NCBI GenBank assembly: GCA_964553125.1 | Contig: CAZKJW010000023.1 | Location: 1-24,568, forward strand | DNA length: 24,568 nt | Source: Aphodomonas sp964553125 | GTDB taxonomy: Bacteria > Bacillota > Clostridia > Christensenellales > Aristaeellaceae | Direction of reading: 5' to 3' | Shown: piece by piece, positions 6,690-13,739 of the stretch | How positions within the stretch are numbered: the first letter of the stretch is position 1 | Layout: the number at the start of each line of letters is the position of its first letter | Position numbers and translations under genes: made by a program | The notes under the pieces: model-generated | Seen by the model: the letters and a program-made list of their open reading frames with translations, nothing else | Database searches by the model: none | What the model was told of the DNA's origin: nothing

Positions 6690-7364
6690 ATGAAAAAATA
6701 TTTTTTCGTTGCGCTCCTTCTTCTTTTCCCTCTAACCGTCTATTCTGCAGGGCTGTCAGGACTGCTTCCCCTTCCGTCCGTTCCCGATCCGGTTGAGGTG
6801 ACGCATGAGGAGCCGTCACTTTATCGTCTGCTTTTTTATGAGCAATCGCGCCAACAGTTCGACGCGTACTCGTTTTCCATGCCGGAAGATCCGAACGCGT
6901 TTCTTGAAGCCTACGGCGTGCTCTGTGAAAACGTCGGCTACACTTTAGAAGAAGACGTATGGGAAGGGCAATATCTGTGCTACCGCATCGTTCAGGGCGA
7001 GCGCATGGGTGGCGCGCTCCTGATGGACTGTGAAGACCGGATGCTGCTGCTCGTTCTGCGCGATATGGAATACCGTCCGCTGCCCACGCCGTCCCCGACG
7101 CCTGCACCGACATACGCGCCCACGCGCGCGCCGTCCTCTGCCGCATCTGATTCCGTGCAGACAGATCGCTCATCCGGCGGTCATTGGGAATGGCAGATAA
7201 AAACGGTGACATGTCCGGAATGCAATGGTTCCCGCTCCTGTCAGATTTGCCACGGCACCGGCGTATATCGTCTGTATGGAGAGGCTGTGCCGTGCAGCCG
7301 GTTCTGTTCTTTCTGCGACGGCCGCGGTTCTTATGAAACAAGGCAGTACGTTTATGCTCCCTGA
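6690..7364 (+). CDS. Secreted protein with DnaJ-type cysteine cluster, function unknown
   Basis: This 224-residue protein is not one I recognise. Residues 1-19 form a signal peptide (MKKYFFVALLLLFPLTVYSA) with likely cleavage before GLSGLL. Residues 41-128 form a small domain shared with the next gene (pattern F..Y...C...GY..E..V.EG..-CYRI, then MLLLVL). A Pro/Thr linker follows (131-148, PTPSPTPAPT), then a cysteine cluster at 175-213, CPECNGSRSCQICHGTG and CSRFCSFCDGRGS, resembling the CxxCxGxG repeats of the DnaJ zinc-binding region but without a J domain. A GGAGGAGG ribosome-binding site precedes the ATG. It likely forms a two-gene operon with its paralogue 31 bases downstream. Zinc binding is inferred; disulfides are an alternative outside the cell. 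Confidence 0.8.
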   Translation: MKKYFFVALLLLFPLTVYSAGLSGLLPLPSVPDPVEVTHEEPSLYRLLFYEQSRQQFDAYSFSMPEDPNAFLEAYGVLCENVGYTLEEDVWEGQYLCYRIVQGERMGGALLMDCEDRMLLLVLRDMEYRPLPTPSPTPAPTYAPTRAPSSAASDSVQTDRSSGGHWEWQIKTVTCPECNGSRSCQICHGTGVYRLYGEAVPCSRFCSFCDGRGSYETRQYVYAP

Positions 7365-7395
7365 CCTTGACAAAAAAACAAAGGAGGTTCCCCGG

Positions 7396-8256
7396 ATGAA
7401 AAAAGTTTCCTTTCTCCTCACACTGCTCCTGCTGACATGCCTATGCTCCACCGCATTCGCAGGCGGACTGAGCGGTCTGCTCAATCAAAACACAGCCGCT
7501 TCCACCAACAGCGCGCTGCCAGACCCGGCGGACGCGCTCACCAGCGCTTACGGCACGCAGACCGAGAAAAATTACGACTACGGCGACGGTTATTACTGCA
7601 ACGTTTATACCTATGAAAAACCGGTCAGCGCCAACAAGTTTCTCAACGAATATCTTTCTCTCGCCGAAGCGGCAGGATATCCGGCAACTGAAACCGTGCT
7701 GGAAGGGCTGACTGCATACGCATTTCAAAGCGCAGACGGCAAAACAGCCTATCTGCTGCCCGAAACAGGCGGCGATATGCTCCTTCTGGTTGAAACCGGC
7801 ATGAACTTCTCGCTTACGCCGCGCAGAAATTTCCTAACCGTCGAATGGAACGGGAAAGTGCGCGAATATGAAATGTGGCACGCTCAAACTCCCCGGTATT
7901 ACAACCAAGGCTATTACGGTATGTCTTTCGTCATCGGCACCGATTACTATAACAATTCGTTAACCATCGAATTGCCGCAGACCTTCTACGAAGGCGACAC
8001 GCTGTATGCAAGCAAAACCGATGGCCGCGTGAATCGACTCCAGTTTGCAGAAAACTGCAACGATCATTATTTTCTCTCGGATTCCTCTTTCGGACGCGAC
8101 GATCTGTCCGGTTCCGGCGATTATTTCATGATTACGATCACGCAAAAGGAAAAAACCAGCTTTGGCGAACGGATTTCCGGTACGTTTGAAGGCTCCTTCA
8201 ATTACGGCGAGACGGTCTTTACCAACGGCGTCTTCAGCGCCGATTGCTACGACTGA
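7396..8256 (+). CDS. Secreted protein, paralogue of upstream gene, function unknown
   Basis: This 286-residue protein starts at an ATG nine bases after AAGGAGGT. A signal peptide (1-22, ending STAFA) is followed by GGLSGLL, as in the preceding gene, and by LPDPADAL. Residues about 60-137 align by eye with the shared domain of the upstream protein: KFLNEYLSLAEAAGY, ETVLEGLTAYAF, then GGDMLLLVE. The C-terminal half (146-286) is different, rich in Tyr, Phe and Gly and probably all beta, ending GTFEGSFNYGETVFTNGVFSADC, a pattern seen in calycin-like or adhesin-like domains. No catalytic motif is visible. It is probably co-transcribed with the gene at 6690 and is followed by a terminator. Confidence 0.8.
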   Translation: MKKVSFLLTLLLLTCLCSTAFAGGLSGLLNQNTAASTNSALPDPADALTSAYGTQTEKNYDYGDGYYCNVYTYEKPVSANKFLNEYLSLAEAAGYPATETVLEGLTAYAFQSADGKTAYLLPETGGDMLLLVETGMNFSLTPRRNFLTVEWNGKVREYEMWHAQTPRYYNQGYYGMSFVIGTDYYNNSLTIELPQTFYEGDTLYASKTDGRVNRLQFAENCNDHYFLSDSSFGRDDLSGSGDYFMITITQKEKTSFGERISGTFEGSFNYGETVFTNGVFSADCYD

Positions 8257-8270
8257 CGCTTCACCCCACG

Positions 8271-8306
8271 CCCGCGGCGCGATTGCTGTGCCGCAGGCTC
8301 TTTTTT
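8271..8306 (+). terminator. Terminator after the secreted-protein pair
   Basis: CCCGCGGC (8271-8278) pairs with GCCGCAGG (8290-8297) with one mismatch around an 11-base loop, followed by CTC and six T (8301-8306). It lies 14 bases after the stop of the second secreted-protein gene. Confidence 0.75.
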
Positions 8307-8329
8307 GTTGCGCCGACAAGCGAAAAGCC

Positions 8330-8358
8330 TTGACACGTCTCCGCTTTTCTGGTATACT
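8330..8358 (+). promoter_or_regulatory. Promoter of the ylxM-ffh operon
   Basis: TTGACA (8330-8335) and TATACT (8353-8358) are exactly 17 bases apart. The predicted start near 8365 leaves a leader of about 45 nt before ylxM. It lies immediately after the upstream terminator, so the operon is independently transcribed. Confidence 0.85.
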
Positions 8359-8410
8359 TCCTCCTGCTGTCAAGCAGAATGCTTTTACACTTTCGTCAAG
8401 GAGGGCGCCA

Positions 8411-8752
8411 ATGGAAAAGCGCGTGCAGACCAGTCTGCTCCTTTCCTTTTACGGCCCGCTTCTGACGGAGAGGCAGCGCGAAACGCTCCGTATGCACGAG
8501 GAGGACGATCTTTCGCTCTCCGAAATCGCGCAGGAGGCGGGCGTGACGCGGCAGGCCGCGCACGACGCGATCCGCCGCGGAGAGGATCAGCTCTTCCAGC
8601 TGGAAGCAAAGCTGGGGTTCGCCGCCCGGTGGCAGCGGGTGTGCGAAGGGCTTCGTGAAATTCAAAAGGCGCTTTGCGCCGAAGACATAAACCGCGCCGC
8701 CGCGCTGGCGGAAGCAATGCTGCGGGAGGAGGAATCCGGGGATGGCGTTTGA
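8411..8752 (+). CDS. ylxM: YlxM-family helix-turn-helix protein (SRP-associated)
   Basis: This 113-residue protein matches the YlxM/p13-like family: LLLSFYGPLLTERQRETLRMH near the N-terminus and a sigma-70 region-4-like helix-turn-helix at about 34-61 (LSLSEIAQEAGVTRQAAHDAIRR). Family members are almost always encoded directly before ffh and are thought to modulate SRP function, although the exact role is not settled. The ATG at 8411 follows AAGGAGGGCG; earlier in-frame starts would run through the promoter. The stop lies 11 bases inside ffh, so the two are translationally coupled. Confidence 0.93.
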   Translation: MEKRVQTSLLLSFYGPLLTERQRETLRMHEEDDLSLSEIAQEAGVTRQAAHDAIRRGEDQLFQLEAKLGFAARWQRVCEGLREIQKALCAEDINRAAALAEAMLREEESGDGV

Positions 8753-10067
8753 AGGGCTTACAGAGAAACTGCAGGGCGCGCTGAAAAAGCTGTCCGGCCG
8801 TGGAAAGCTGAGCGAGGCCGACGTAAAGGCCGCAATGCGCGAGGTGCGCATGGCGCTGCTGGAAGCGGACGTAAACTTCCTCGTGGCGAAGGATTTTGTC
8901 AAGCGCGTGACCGAGCGCTGCGTCGGGCTGGATGTGCTCGAAAGCCTCACGCCTTCGCAGCAGGTCGTTAAAATCGTCAACGACGAACTGACGCAGATGA
9001 TGGGCGGTGAAGTCGCCCGCCTGACGTGGAGCCCCGCGCCGCCGACCGTGTTCATGCTCTGCGGCCTGCAGGGCACCGGTAAAACCACGATGTGCGGCAA
9101 GCTCGGGCGGATGCTCAGAAAGCAGGGCAAAAAGCCGCTGCTCGTCGCGCTGGATATCTATCGTCCGGCCGCCATTGAGCAGCTCAAGGTTGTCGGCAAG
9201 AGCGTGGACGTGCCCGTCTTCGAGCGCGGAACGCAGAGCCCGGTCAAAACCGCAAAGGAAGCGATCGAGCATGCGAAGTATTACGGCTTCGACACCATCC
9301 TGCTGGATACCGCCGGTCGTCTGCACATCGACGAAGCGCTGATGGACGAGCTGGCCGAGGTGAAAGCCGCCGTCAAGCCGCAGGAAATCCTGCTGGTGGT
9401 TGACGCGATGACCGGTCAGGACGCCGTAACCGTCGCCGATACATTCAACAAAAAGCTCGCCGTGGACGGCGTGATTCTCACCAAGCTCGACGGCGATACC
9501 CGCGGCGGCGCAGCGCTGTCCGTGCGCGCCGTCACCGGAAAGCCCATCAAGTTCTGCGGCGTTTCCGAAAAGATGGACGGCATCGAGCCGTTCTATCCCG
9601 ACCGCATGGCCAGCCGCATCCTCGGCATGGGCGACATGCTCAGCCTCATTGAGAAGGCGCAGGAATCCTTCGACGACGCGGCCGCCGCCAAGCTCGAAAA
9701 AAAGGCGCGCAACGCCAGCTTCGACCTTGAGGATTACCTCGAGCAGATGCAGCAAATGAAGAAGATGGGCTCGATGAAGGATGTTCTGAACATGCTTCCC
9801 GGCATGGCCGGCAAGCTCAAGGACGTCGAAATCGACGAGGGCGCGCTGAAAAAGCCCGAGGCCATCATTCGCTCCATGACGCTCAAGGAGCGCCGCAACC
9901 CCGATATCCTCAACGCTTCCCGCCGTCGCCGCATTGCGGCGGGCGCGGGCGTCACCGTTCAGGACGTCAACCTGCTGGTTCGCCAGTTTGAGCAGGCCAA
10001 GCAAATGATGAAGCAGATGATGGGCAACAACAAGCTCCTCCGCCGGAGGATGAAATTCGGCCGCTGA
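8742..10067 (+). CDS. ffh: Signal recognition particle GTPase Ffh
   Basis: This 441-residue protein is the SRP54 homologue that binds signal peptides of emerging membrane and secreted proteins and delivers ribosomes to FtsY. The N domain (1-90) is followed by the GTPase with P-loop GLQGTGKTT (108-116), DTAGR (189-193) and TKLDGDTRGG (247-256), and by a methionine-rich M domain (about 325-435) with EQMQQMKKMGSMKDVLNMLPG and the SRP-RNA-binding SRRRRIAAGAG. Length is normal. The only small difference is threonine in the P-loop where alanine or serine is usual. It overlaps ylxM by 11 bases and lies 78 bases before rpsP. No SRP RNA gene is visible in the window. Confidence 0.98.
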   Translation: MAFEGLTEKLQGALKKLSGRGKLSEADVKAAMREVRMALLEADVNFLVAKDFVKRVTERCVGLDVLESLTPSQQVVKIVNDELTQMMGGEVARLTWSPAPPTVFMLCGLQGTGKTTMCGKLGRMLRKQGKKPLLVALDIYRPAAIEQLKVVGKSVDVPVFERGTQSPVKTAKEAIEHAKYYGFDTILLDTAGRLHIDEALMDELAEVKAAVKPQEILLVVDAMTGQDAVTVADTFNKKLAVDGVILTKLDGDTRGGAALSVRAVTGKPIKFCGVSEKMDGIEPFYPDRMASRILGMGDMLSLIEKAQESFDDAAAAKLEKKARNASFDLEDYLEQMQQMKKMGSMKDVLNMLPGMAGKLKDVEIDEGALKKPEAIIRSMTLKERRNPDILNASRRRRIAAGAGVTVQDVNLLVRQFEQAKQMMKQMMGNNKLLRRRMKFGR

Positions 10068-10088
10068 CGGCCGCCGCACCGCGGATCT

Positions 10089-10105
10089 CAGGCATTGCCT
10101 GTTTT
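10089..10105 (+). terminator. Short hairpin with T run between ffh and rpsP
   Basis: CAGGC and GCCTG pair around a three-base loop (10089-10101), followed by TTTT. It may attenuate transcription between ffh and rpsP or mark an RNA end. The stem is short, so this is a weak candidate. Confidence 0.35.
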
Positions 10106-10145
10106 CCATATAAATTGCAAAGCACAGGACTTTAGGAGGTTTACC

Positions 10146-10391
10146 ATGGTCAAGATCCGTCTGAAGAGAATCGGCATGAAGAAGATGCCCTTCTACCGCG
10201 TTGTCGTCGCCGACAGCCGTTTCCCCCGCGATGGCCGCAACATCGAAGAAATCGGCTACTACGATCCGCGCCAGAATCCCGCTGTCATCCACATCGACAA
10301 CGAGCGTGCCCAGTACTGGATCAAGTGCGGCGCGCAGCCGACCGATACCGCCCGCGTGCTGCTGAAGAAGAGCGGCGCCATCGAAGGCTAA
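10146..10391 (+). CDS. rpsP: 30S ribosomal protein S16
   Basis: This 81-residue protein begins MVKIRLKRIGMKKMPFYRVV, the conserved S16 start, and continues with VADSRFPRDGRNIEEIGYYDPRQNP, also family-typical. S16 stabilises the 5' domain of 16S rRNA during 30S assembly. I chose the ATG at 10146 because AGGAGGT lies six bases upstream and because earlier in-frame codons have no homology. It belongs to the ffh-trmD operon, with khpA 21 bases downstream. Confidence 0.97.
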   Translation: MVKIRLKRIGMKKMPFYRVVVADSRFPRDGRNIEEIGYYDPRQNPAVIHIDNERAQYWIKCGAQPTDTARVLLKKSGAIEG

Positions 10392-10412
10392 GAGCCGCTG
10401 TAAGGAGAAAGC

Positions 10413-10640
10413 ATGACAGAGCTGGTACGCTTTATCGCCCGTTCTCTGGTTGACAACGCCGACGCGGTTGACGTGCGCGAGGTGGAAGGCCCCGACGCGA
10501 TGGTGATCGAGCTGCGCGTAGCCCCGGAAGATATGGGCAAGGTGATCGGCAAGCAGGGACGCATCGCCAAGGCGATCCGTTCCATCGTCAAGGCCGCCAC
10601 GCCGAAGGACGCTAAGCCGGTCTTTGTCGAAATCGTATGA
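10413..10640 (+). CDS. khpA: KhpA-type KH-domain RNA-binding protein
   Basis: This 75-residue protein is a single KH domain with the GxxG RNA-binding loop in MGKVIGKQGRIAKAIRSIVKAA (GKQG at 46-49). In Firmicutes the family (KhpA/YlqC), often paired with KhpB, binds many RNAs and affects cell division and envelope growth in streptococci and other species. Its place between rpsP and rimM is the classical one. AAGGAGA precedes the ATG, and its stop overlaps the rimM start as ATGA, indicating coupled translation. Confidence 0.95.
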   Translation: MTELVRFIARSLVDNADAVDVREVEGPDAMVIELRVAPEDMGKVIGKQGRIAKAIRSIVKAATPKDAKPVFVEIV

Positions 10641-11164
10641 TGGACAATACGTTAATCGTCGGGGAGGTTCTGCGCCCGCAGGGCCTCCGCGGCGAAGTGA
10701 AAGTCAAGCCCCTTACGGATGATCCGGACAGGTTCTTTGATCTGCGCCGTGTTTTTTTGCGCGGCGAGGAAAAGCGCTGCCGCTGCATCCGCGTCCATGA
10801 GGGGTACGCCTACATGCAGATCGACGGGATTTTCAGCCGCGAAGCGGCCGAAGGCATCCGCGGCGAATTGCTGCATATCCGCCGCGAGGACGCCGTGAAG
10901 CTGCCAAAGGACACGGATTTCATCTGCGATCTGATCGGCTGCGAGGCTGTCGACACGGAAGGGCGCATGTGGGGGAAGCTGGTGGACGTTCTGCAGCCCG
11001 GAAGCTGCGACGTTTACGTTTTCCGCCGCGACGACGGACGGGAGCTGATGATTCCCGCGCTCAAGCGCGTGGTGCTGCAAACCCGCCCGGATGAAAAGCA
11101 CATTCTGCTCGACGCGCAGGGCGTGCGCGAAACCGGCGTAACGGAAGACACCGAAAAAGCATAA
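10637..11164 (+). CDS. rimM: 16S rRNA processing protein RimM
   Basis: This 175-residue protein helps mature the 30S head. The N-terminal RimM domain starts LIVGEVLRPQGLRGEVKVKPLTDDPDRF, and the C-terminal PRC-barrel spans roughly 90-165 (DLIGCEAVDTEGRMWGKLVDVLQPGSCDVYVFRRDDGRELMIPAL). RimM binds S19, encoded elsewhere in this window. Translation may start at the ATG overlapping the khpA stop (10637) or at the ATG right after it (10640); the difference is one residue. Length is normal. A long hairpin lies between it and trmD. Confidence 0.95.
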   Translation: MMDNTLIVGEVLRPQGLRGEVKVKPLTDDPDRFFDLRRVFLRGEEKRCRCIRVHEGYAYMQIDGIFSREAAEGIRGELLHIRREDAVKLPKDTDFICDLIGCEAVDTEGRMWGKLVDVLQPGSCDVYVFRRDDGRELMIPALKRVVLQTRPDEKHILLDAQGVRETGVTEDTEKA

Positions 11165-11201
11165 GCCCAAGACCCCTGAGCGGCTTTTAATAAAAGCAAT
11201 C

Positions 11202-11243
11202 GCGCGGGGGATTTTCTTTCTGCGAAAGGAAACTCCCCCGCGC
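11202..11243 (+). other. Long near-perfect hairpin between rimM and trmD
   Basis: GCGCGGGGGA (11202-11211) pairs perfectly with TCCCCCGCGC (11234-11243). Inside it, 11212-11220 pairs with 11224-11232 over nine positions with one G-T pair, leaving a three-base loop and one bulged base. A shorter hairpin, GCTTTT AAT AAAAGC, lies just upstream at 11183-11197. No T run follows the long stem, so it is not a standard intrinsic terminator. It could be an RNA processing or stabilising element that sets trmD expression apart from rimM. Confidence 0.7.
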
Positions 11244-11269
11244 AAAAATATACTTCTGCGAGGTTGCCC

Positions 11270-12010
11270 ATGCGTATTACGGCGCTCACGATCTTCCCGC
11301 ATATCTTCGATTCGTTCGCAAACGAAAGCATCATCGGCCGCGCGCGCAGGCAGGGGCTGATCGAGTTCGAGTCGGTCGATCTGCGGCCCTTCTCGGACAG
11401 GAAGCACAAAAACACCGACGACGATCCCTTCGGCGGCGGAGCGGGCATGGTGATGCTGGCGCAGCCGGTTGTGGACGCCATGGAAGCGCTCGCCACGCCG
11501 GGATGCCGGCGCATCTATCTCTCCCCGCGGGGACAGACCTTCACGCAGAAAAAGGCTGAGGAATATGCGGCGCTGGATCACCTGATCCTGCTGTGCGGCC
11601 ATTACGAGGGGCTGGATCAGCGGGCCATCGACCTATGCGTGGACGAGGAGCTGTCCATCGGCGATTATGTGCTCACCGGCGGCGAAACGGCAGCGATGGT
11701 CGTGCTGGACGCGGTCTCACGGCTTGTACCGGGCGTGCTGGGCAACGAGGAATCGTCCGAGGATGAGAGCTTCACCAGCGGGCTGCTGGAGTATCCGCAA
11801 TACACCCGGCCGCGCGAATACCGCGGGCTGGAAGTGCCGGAGGTGCTGCTCAACGGCAACCATGCGGAAATTCTGAAATGGCGGCGCGCGCAGGCGCTGC
11901 GCATCACGTTTGAGCGCCGTCCGGAAATGCTGCAAACTGCGCCGCTCACGCCGAAGGAGCGCGCGATGATCGAGGGCTGGAAAAAGGAACAGGAATCGCC
12001 CGTCGGGTGA
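11270..12010 (+). CDS. trmD: tRNA (guanine-N1)-methyltransferase TrmD
   Basis: This 246-residue SPOUT methyltransferase adds m1G at position 37 of tRNAs, preventing frameshifting. Landmarks are MRITALTIFPHIFDSF, DDDPFGGGAGMVM (51-62), LCGHYEGLDQRAID (108-121) and the knot segment SIGDYVLTGGETAAMV (129-144), with the C-terminal RPREYRGLEVPEVLLNGNHAEI. Length is normal. I placed the start at the ATG at 11270, after a modest GAGG; a TTG six bases upstream is less likely. It ends the operon: a strong terminator follows 10 bases later, and rplS, the usual next gene, is absent. Confidence 0.97.
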   Translation: MRITALTIFPHIFDSFANESIIGRARRQGLIEFESVDLRPFSDRKHKNTDDDPFGGGAGMVMLAQPVVDAMEALATPGCRRIYLSPRGQTFTQKKAEEYAALDHLILLCGHYEGLDQRAIDLCVDEELSIGDYVLTGGETAAMVVLDAVSRLVPGVLGNEESSEDESFTSGLLEYPQYTRPREYRGLEVPEVLLNGNHAEILKWRRAQALRITFERRPEMLQTAPLTPKERAMIEGWKKEQESPVG

Positions 12011-12020
12011 TTACAGCAAA

Positions 12021-12061
12021 AATCCTCCGCAGGGTCGGAAGACCCGCACGGAGGATTTTTT
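12021..12061 (+). terminator. Bidirectional terminator between trmD and the deaminase gene
   Basis: AATCCTCCG (12021-12029) pairs with CGGAGGATT (12049-12057); GGGTC (12032-12036) and GACCC (12041-12045) extend the hairpin around GGAA. T residues follow on the plus strand (12056-12061), and an A run precedes it, giving TTTTT on the minus strand. It can therefore serve both trmD and the convergent deaminase gene. Confidence 0.88.
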
Positions 12062-12100
12062 GTTTTGTATGGCTTTCGCGCAAAACAACCATCCGCTTCG

Positions 12101-12130
12101 CCGGCGGTCTTGATTCTCTGGAACCGCCGG
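12101..12130. repeat. Eight-base perfect inverted repeat
   Basis: CCGGCGGT (12101-12108) and ACCGCCGG (12123-12130) are perfect complements separated by 14 bases. It lies between trmD and the convergent deaminase gene. No T run follows on either strand, so its role is unclear; it may be an RNA end-protecting hairpin of the deaminase transcript. Confidence 0.45.
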
Positions 12131-12180
12131 GCATGGGCACATGTTTCTTTTTCAGCGCCGCCGGTGGGTATGTCCCGCGC

Positions 12181-12591
12181 TCAGCGCGGCTGCAAAAAGC
12201 GTTCCGCGCCCCACCAGTCGGGAATCAATTCCTTCAGGCGCACCGTTTTGCGCGTCTCCAGATCGAGCAGCACCTCAATTTCTCCGCTGTCCCGGTCGAG
12301 CTGCATCATGTATTCGCGGCACGCGCCGCACGGCGCGCCGACCTTTCCGTCCGGCGTCACGGCAACGATTTTGTCAATCCGGCTTTCACCGTTTGTAATC
12401 ATATTCGCAATGGCGTTTCTCTCCGCGCACATGCCGAGCGCGGAGGCCGTGTCGATGCACACGCCGACGTACATGTTTCCGGCCTTCGTTTTCAGCGCCG
12501 CCGCAACGCCGCCCGCCTCGATGAAAGGCGAAATCGTCCTCCCATTCTGCACGCGCCGCGCCGCCTGATACAATTCATTCCATTCGTCCAT
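12181..12591 (-). CDS. cdd: Cytidine deaminase-like zinc protein
   Basis: This 136-residue protein has the two zinc motifs of the cytidine deaminase fold: CAERNA with Cys55 and catalytic Glu57, and PCGACRE with Cys88 and Cys91. The family deaminates cytidine or deoxycytidine in pyrimidine salvage; more distant members act on blasticidin S. The segment before the first motif (AAALKTKAGNMYVGVCIDTASALGM) lacks the usual YSxFxVGAA and NxE substrate-binding pattern of classical Cdd, so the substrate is uncertain and the symbol tentative. The ribosome-binding site is weak. The gene stands alone, divergent from the epimerase-like gene, and probably ends at the shared terminator near 12021-12061. Confidence 0.82.
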   Translation of the reverse strand: MDEWNELYQAARRVQNGRTISPFIEAGGVAAALKTKAGNMYVGVCIDTASALGMCAERNAIANMITNGESRIDKIVAVTPDGKVGAPCGACREYMMQLDRDSGEIEVLLDLETRKTVRLKELIPDWWGAERFLQPR

Positions 12592-12626
12592 GCCGCCGCC
12601 CCCTCAGCTTTCGTTTTTTCACGCCC

Positions 12627-12655
12627 ATCTTAGCACAGGCGCGCGCGATTCTCAA
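12627..12655 (-). promoter_or_regulatory. Promoter of the deaminase gene
   Basis: On the minus strand TTGAGA (12655-12650) and TAAGAT (12632-12627) are 17 bases apart, about 36 bases before the start codon at 12591. Confidence 0.7.
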
Positions 12656-12739
12656 CTGCTTGCGGCGGGCATGTTTTTTTCTTCCGCGCCCTGCGCGGAA
12701 ACCACAGAAGAAACACGCTGAATTTTGCCGAAGAATCTA

Positions 12740-12768
12740 TTTCCATTGCCCGCAATGCGTGGTACACT
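12740..12768 (+). promoter_or_regulatory. Promoter of the aldose epimerase-like gene
   Basis: TTTCCA (12740-12745) and TACACT (12763-12768) are 17 bases apart, and TG one base before the -10 element makes it an extended -10 type. A nearby alternative is TTGCCC with TATAAA, 16 bases apart. The start codon is about 40 bases downstream. Confidence 0.6.
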
Positions 12769-12808
12769 ATAAACAAAGAATCATCCTTGCGGAAAGAAGG
12801 AGTTTTTT

Positions 12809-13657
12809 ATGGAAAACATCGTTTTGAAAAACGGCAGACTCACCGTGGAAATCAGCCCGCGCGGCGCGGAGCTGCAAAGCATCGTGGATGAAAACGGCGT
12901 GCAGCGGCTCTACCAGGGCGACTCGCCCTTCTGGAGCGGACGCGCGCCCGTACTCTTCCCTGTCGCCGGCGGCTTTTTGAACGACCGCTATGAAATGGAC
13001 GGCAAAACCTACGACATGCCCAAGCACGGCAAAGTCCGCTACGAAACGCTGGAAACGGAAAACGTGAGCGACGTCAGCGTCACGTTCGTCTGCACGAAGA
13101 AGTTTGACGGCTTCCCGTTCGATTATGCGTTCCGCGTTCGCTATACGCTGGTGGACAACAGCCTGCGCGTAGCCTATCTCACCGACAACACGGGCGATAC
13201 GCCTTTCTGGTTCTGCGTCGGCGGGCACGAAGCATACAGCACGCCCGAAGGCATCGAAGCCTACGAAGTCGTGTTCGAGCGCGACGAGCCGCTGAACTCG
13301 AACATCCTCGTGGGCAATCTGCTCTCGCATGAGGTAACGCCCATCGAATCGCACGAGGGCGTCATGCCGCTCAAATACGACTACTTCGCCGTGGACGCCA
13401 TCGTCTTCCCCTACCTTGCCTCCAAGAGCGTCACCCTGCGCAGCAAGGCGCACGACCGCCGCATCCGCGTGGACTTTGCCGGAAACTCCAACCTGATGTT
13501 CTGGACGAAGCCCGGCGCGCCGTATATCTGCATTGAGCCGTGGACGAACACGCCTGACTTCGTCGATCATGACGGCAAGATCGAGCACAAGCGCGGCGCA
13601 ATCCGGCTCATGCCCGGCGACCGCGACGTTCGCGAGCACACGATCACGGTGCTGTAA
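12809..13657 (+). CDS. Aldose 1-epimerase family protein, LacX-like
   Basis: This 282-residue protein matches the LacX branch of the aldose 1-epimerase (galactose mutarotase) superfamily, which interconverts alpha and beta anomers of sugars. Seen are ISPRGAELQSI, the binding arginine region LFPVAGGFLNDRY, His73 in MPKHGKVR, His140 in VGGHEAY, and Glu243 in CIEPWTNTPD, the likely acid/base set. Classical members have MPRHGFAR and GGHPAF, so the surroundings of both histidines differ slightly. An AAGAAGGAG ribosome-binding site precedes the ATG. It has its own promoter and a strong terminator, so it is a single-gene unit. The actual sugar substrate cannot be told from sequence. Confidence 0.9.
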   Translation: MENIVLKNGRLTVEISPRGAELQSIVDENGVQRLYQGDSPFWSGRAPVLFPVAGGFLNDRYEMDGKTYDMPKHGKVRYETLETENVSDVSVTFVCTKKFDGFPFDYAFRVRYTLVDNSLRVAYLTDNTGDTPFWFCVGGHEAYSTPEGIEAYEVVFERDEPLNSNILVGNLLSHEVTPIESHEGVMPLKYDYFAVDAIVFPYLASKSVTLRSKAHDRRIRVDFAGNSNLMFWTKPGAPYICIEPWTNTPDFVDHDGKIEHKRGAIRLMPGDRDVREHTITVL

Positions 13658-13705
13658 AGCAGTGGCTGCATCAAAGCCGCATGGAATTGAGAATCAGCTC
13701 GGTTA

Positions 13706-13739
13706 CGGCGGGGGTGTCTGTTCCCCCGCCGCTTTTTTT
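13706..13739 (+). terminator. Terminator of the aldose epimerase-like gene
   Basis: CGGCGGGGG (13706-13714) pairs perfectly with CCCCCGCCG (13723-13731) around an eight-base loop and is followed by seven T (13733-13739). The T run overlaps the 3' end of the convergent GH25 gene. Confidence 0.9.

Noticed and set aside
8385..10292. Minus-strand open frame of 635 codons opposite ffh
   Set aside because: It is antisense to a clear ffh gene, has unusual His/Arg-rich composition and no ribosome-binding site; a shadow of GC-rich coding sequence.
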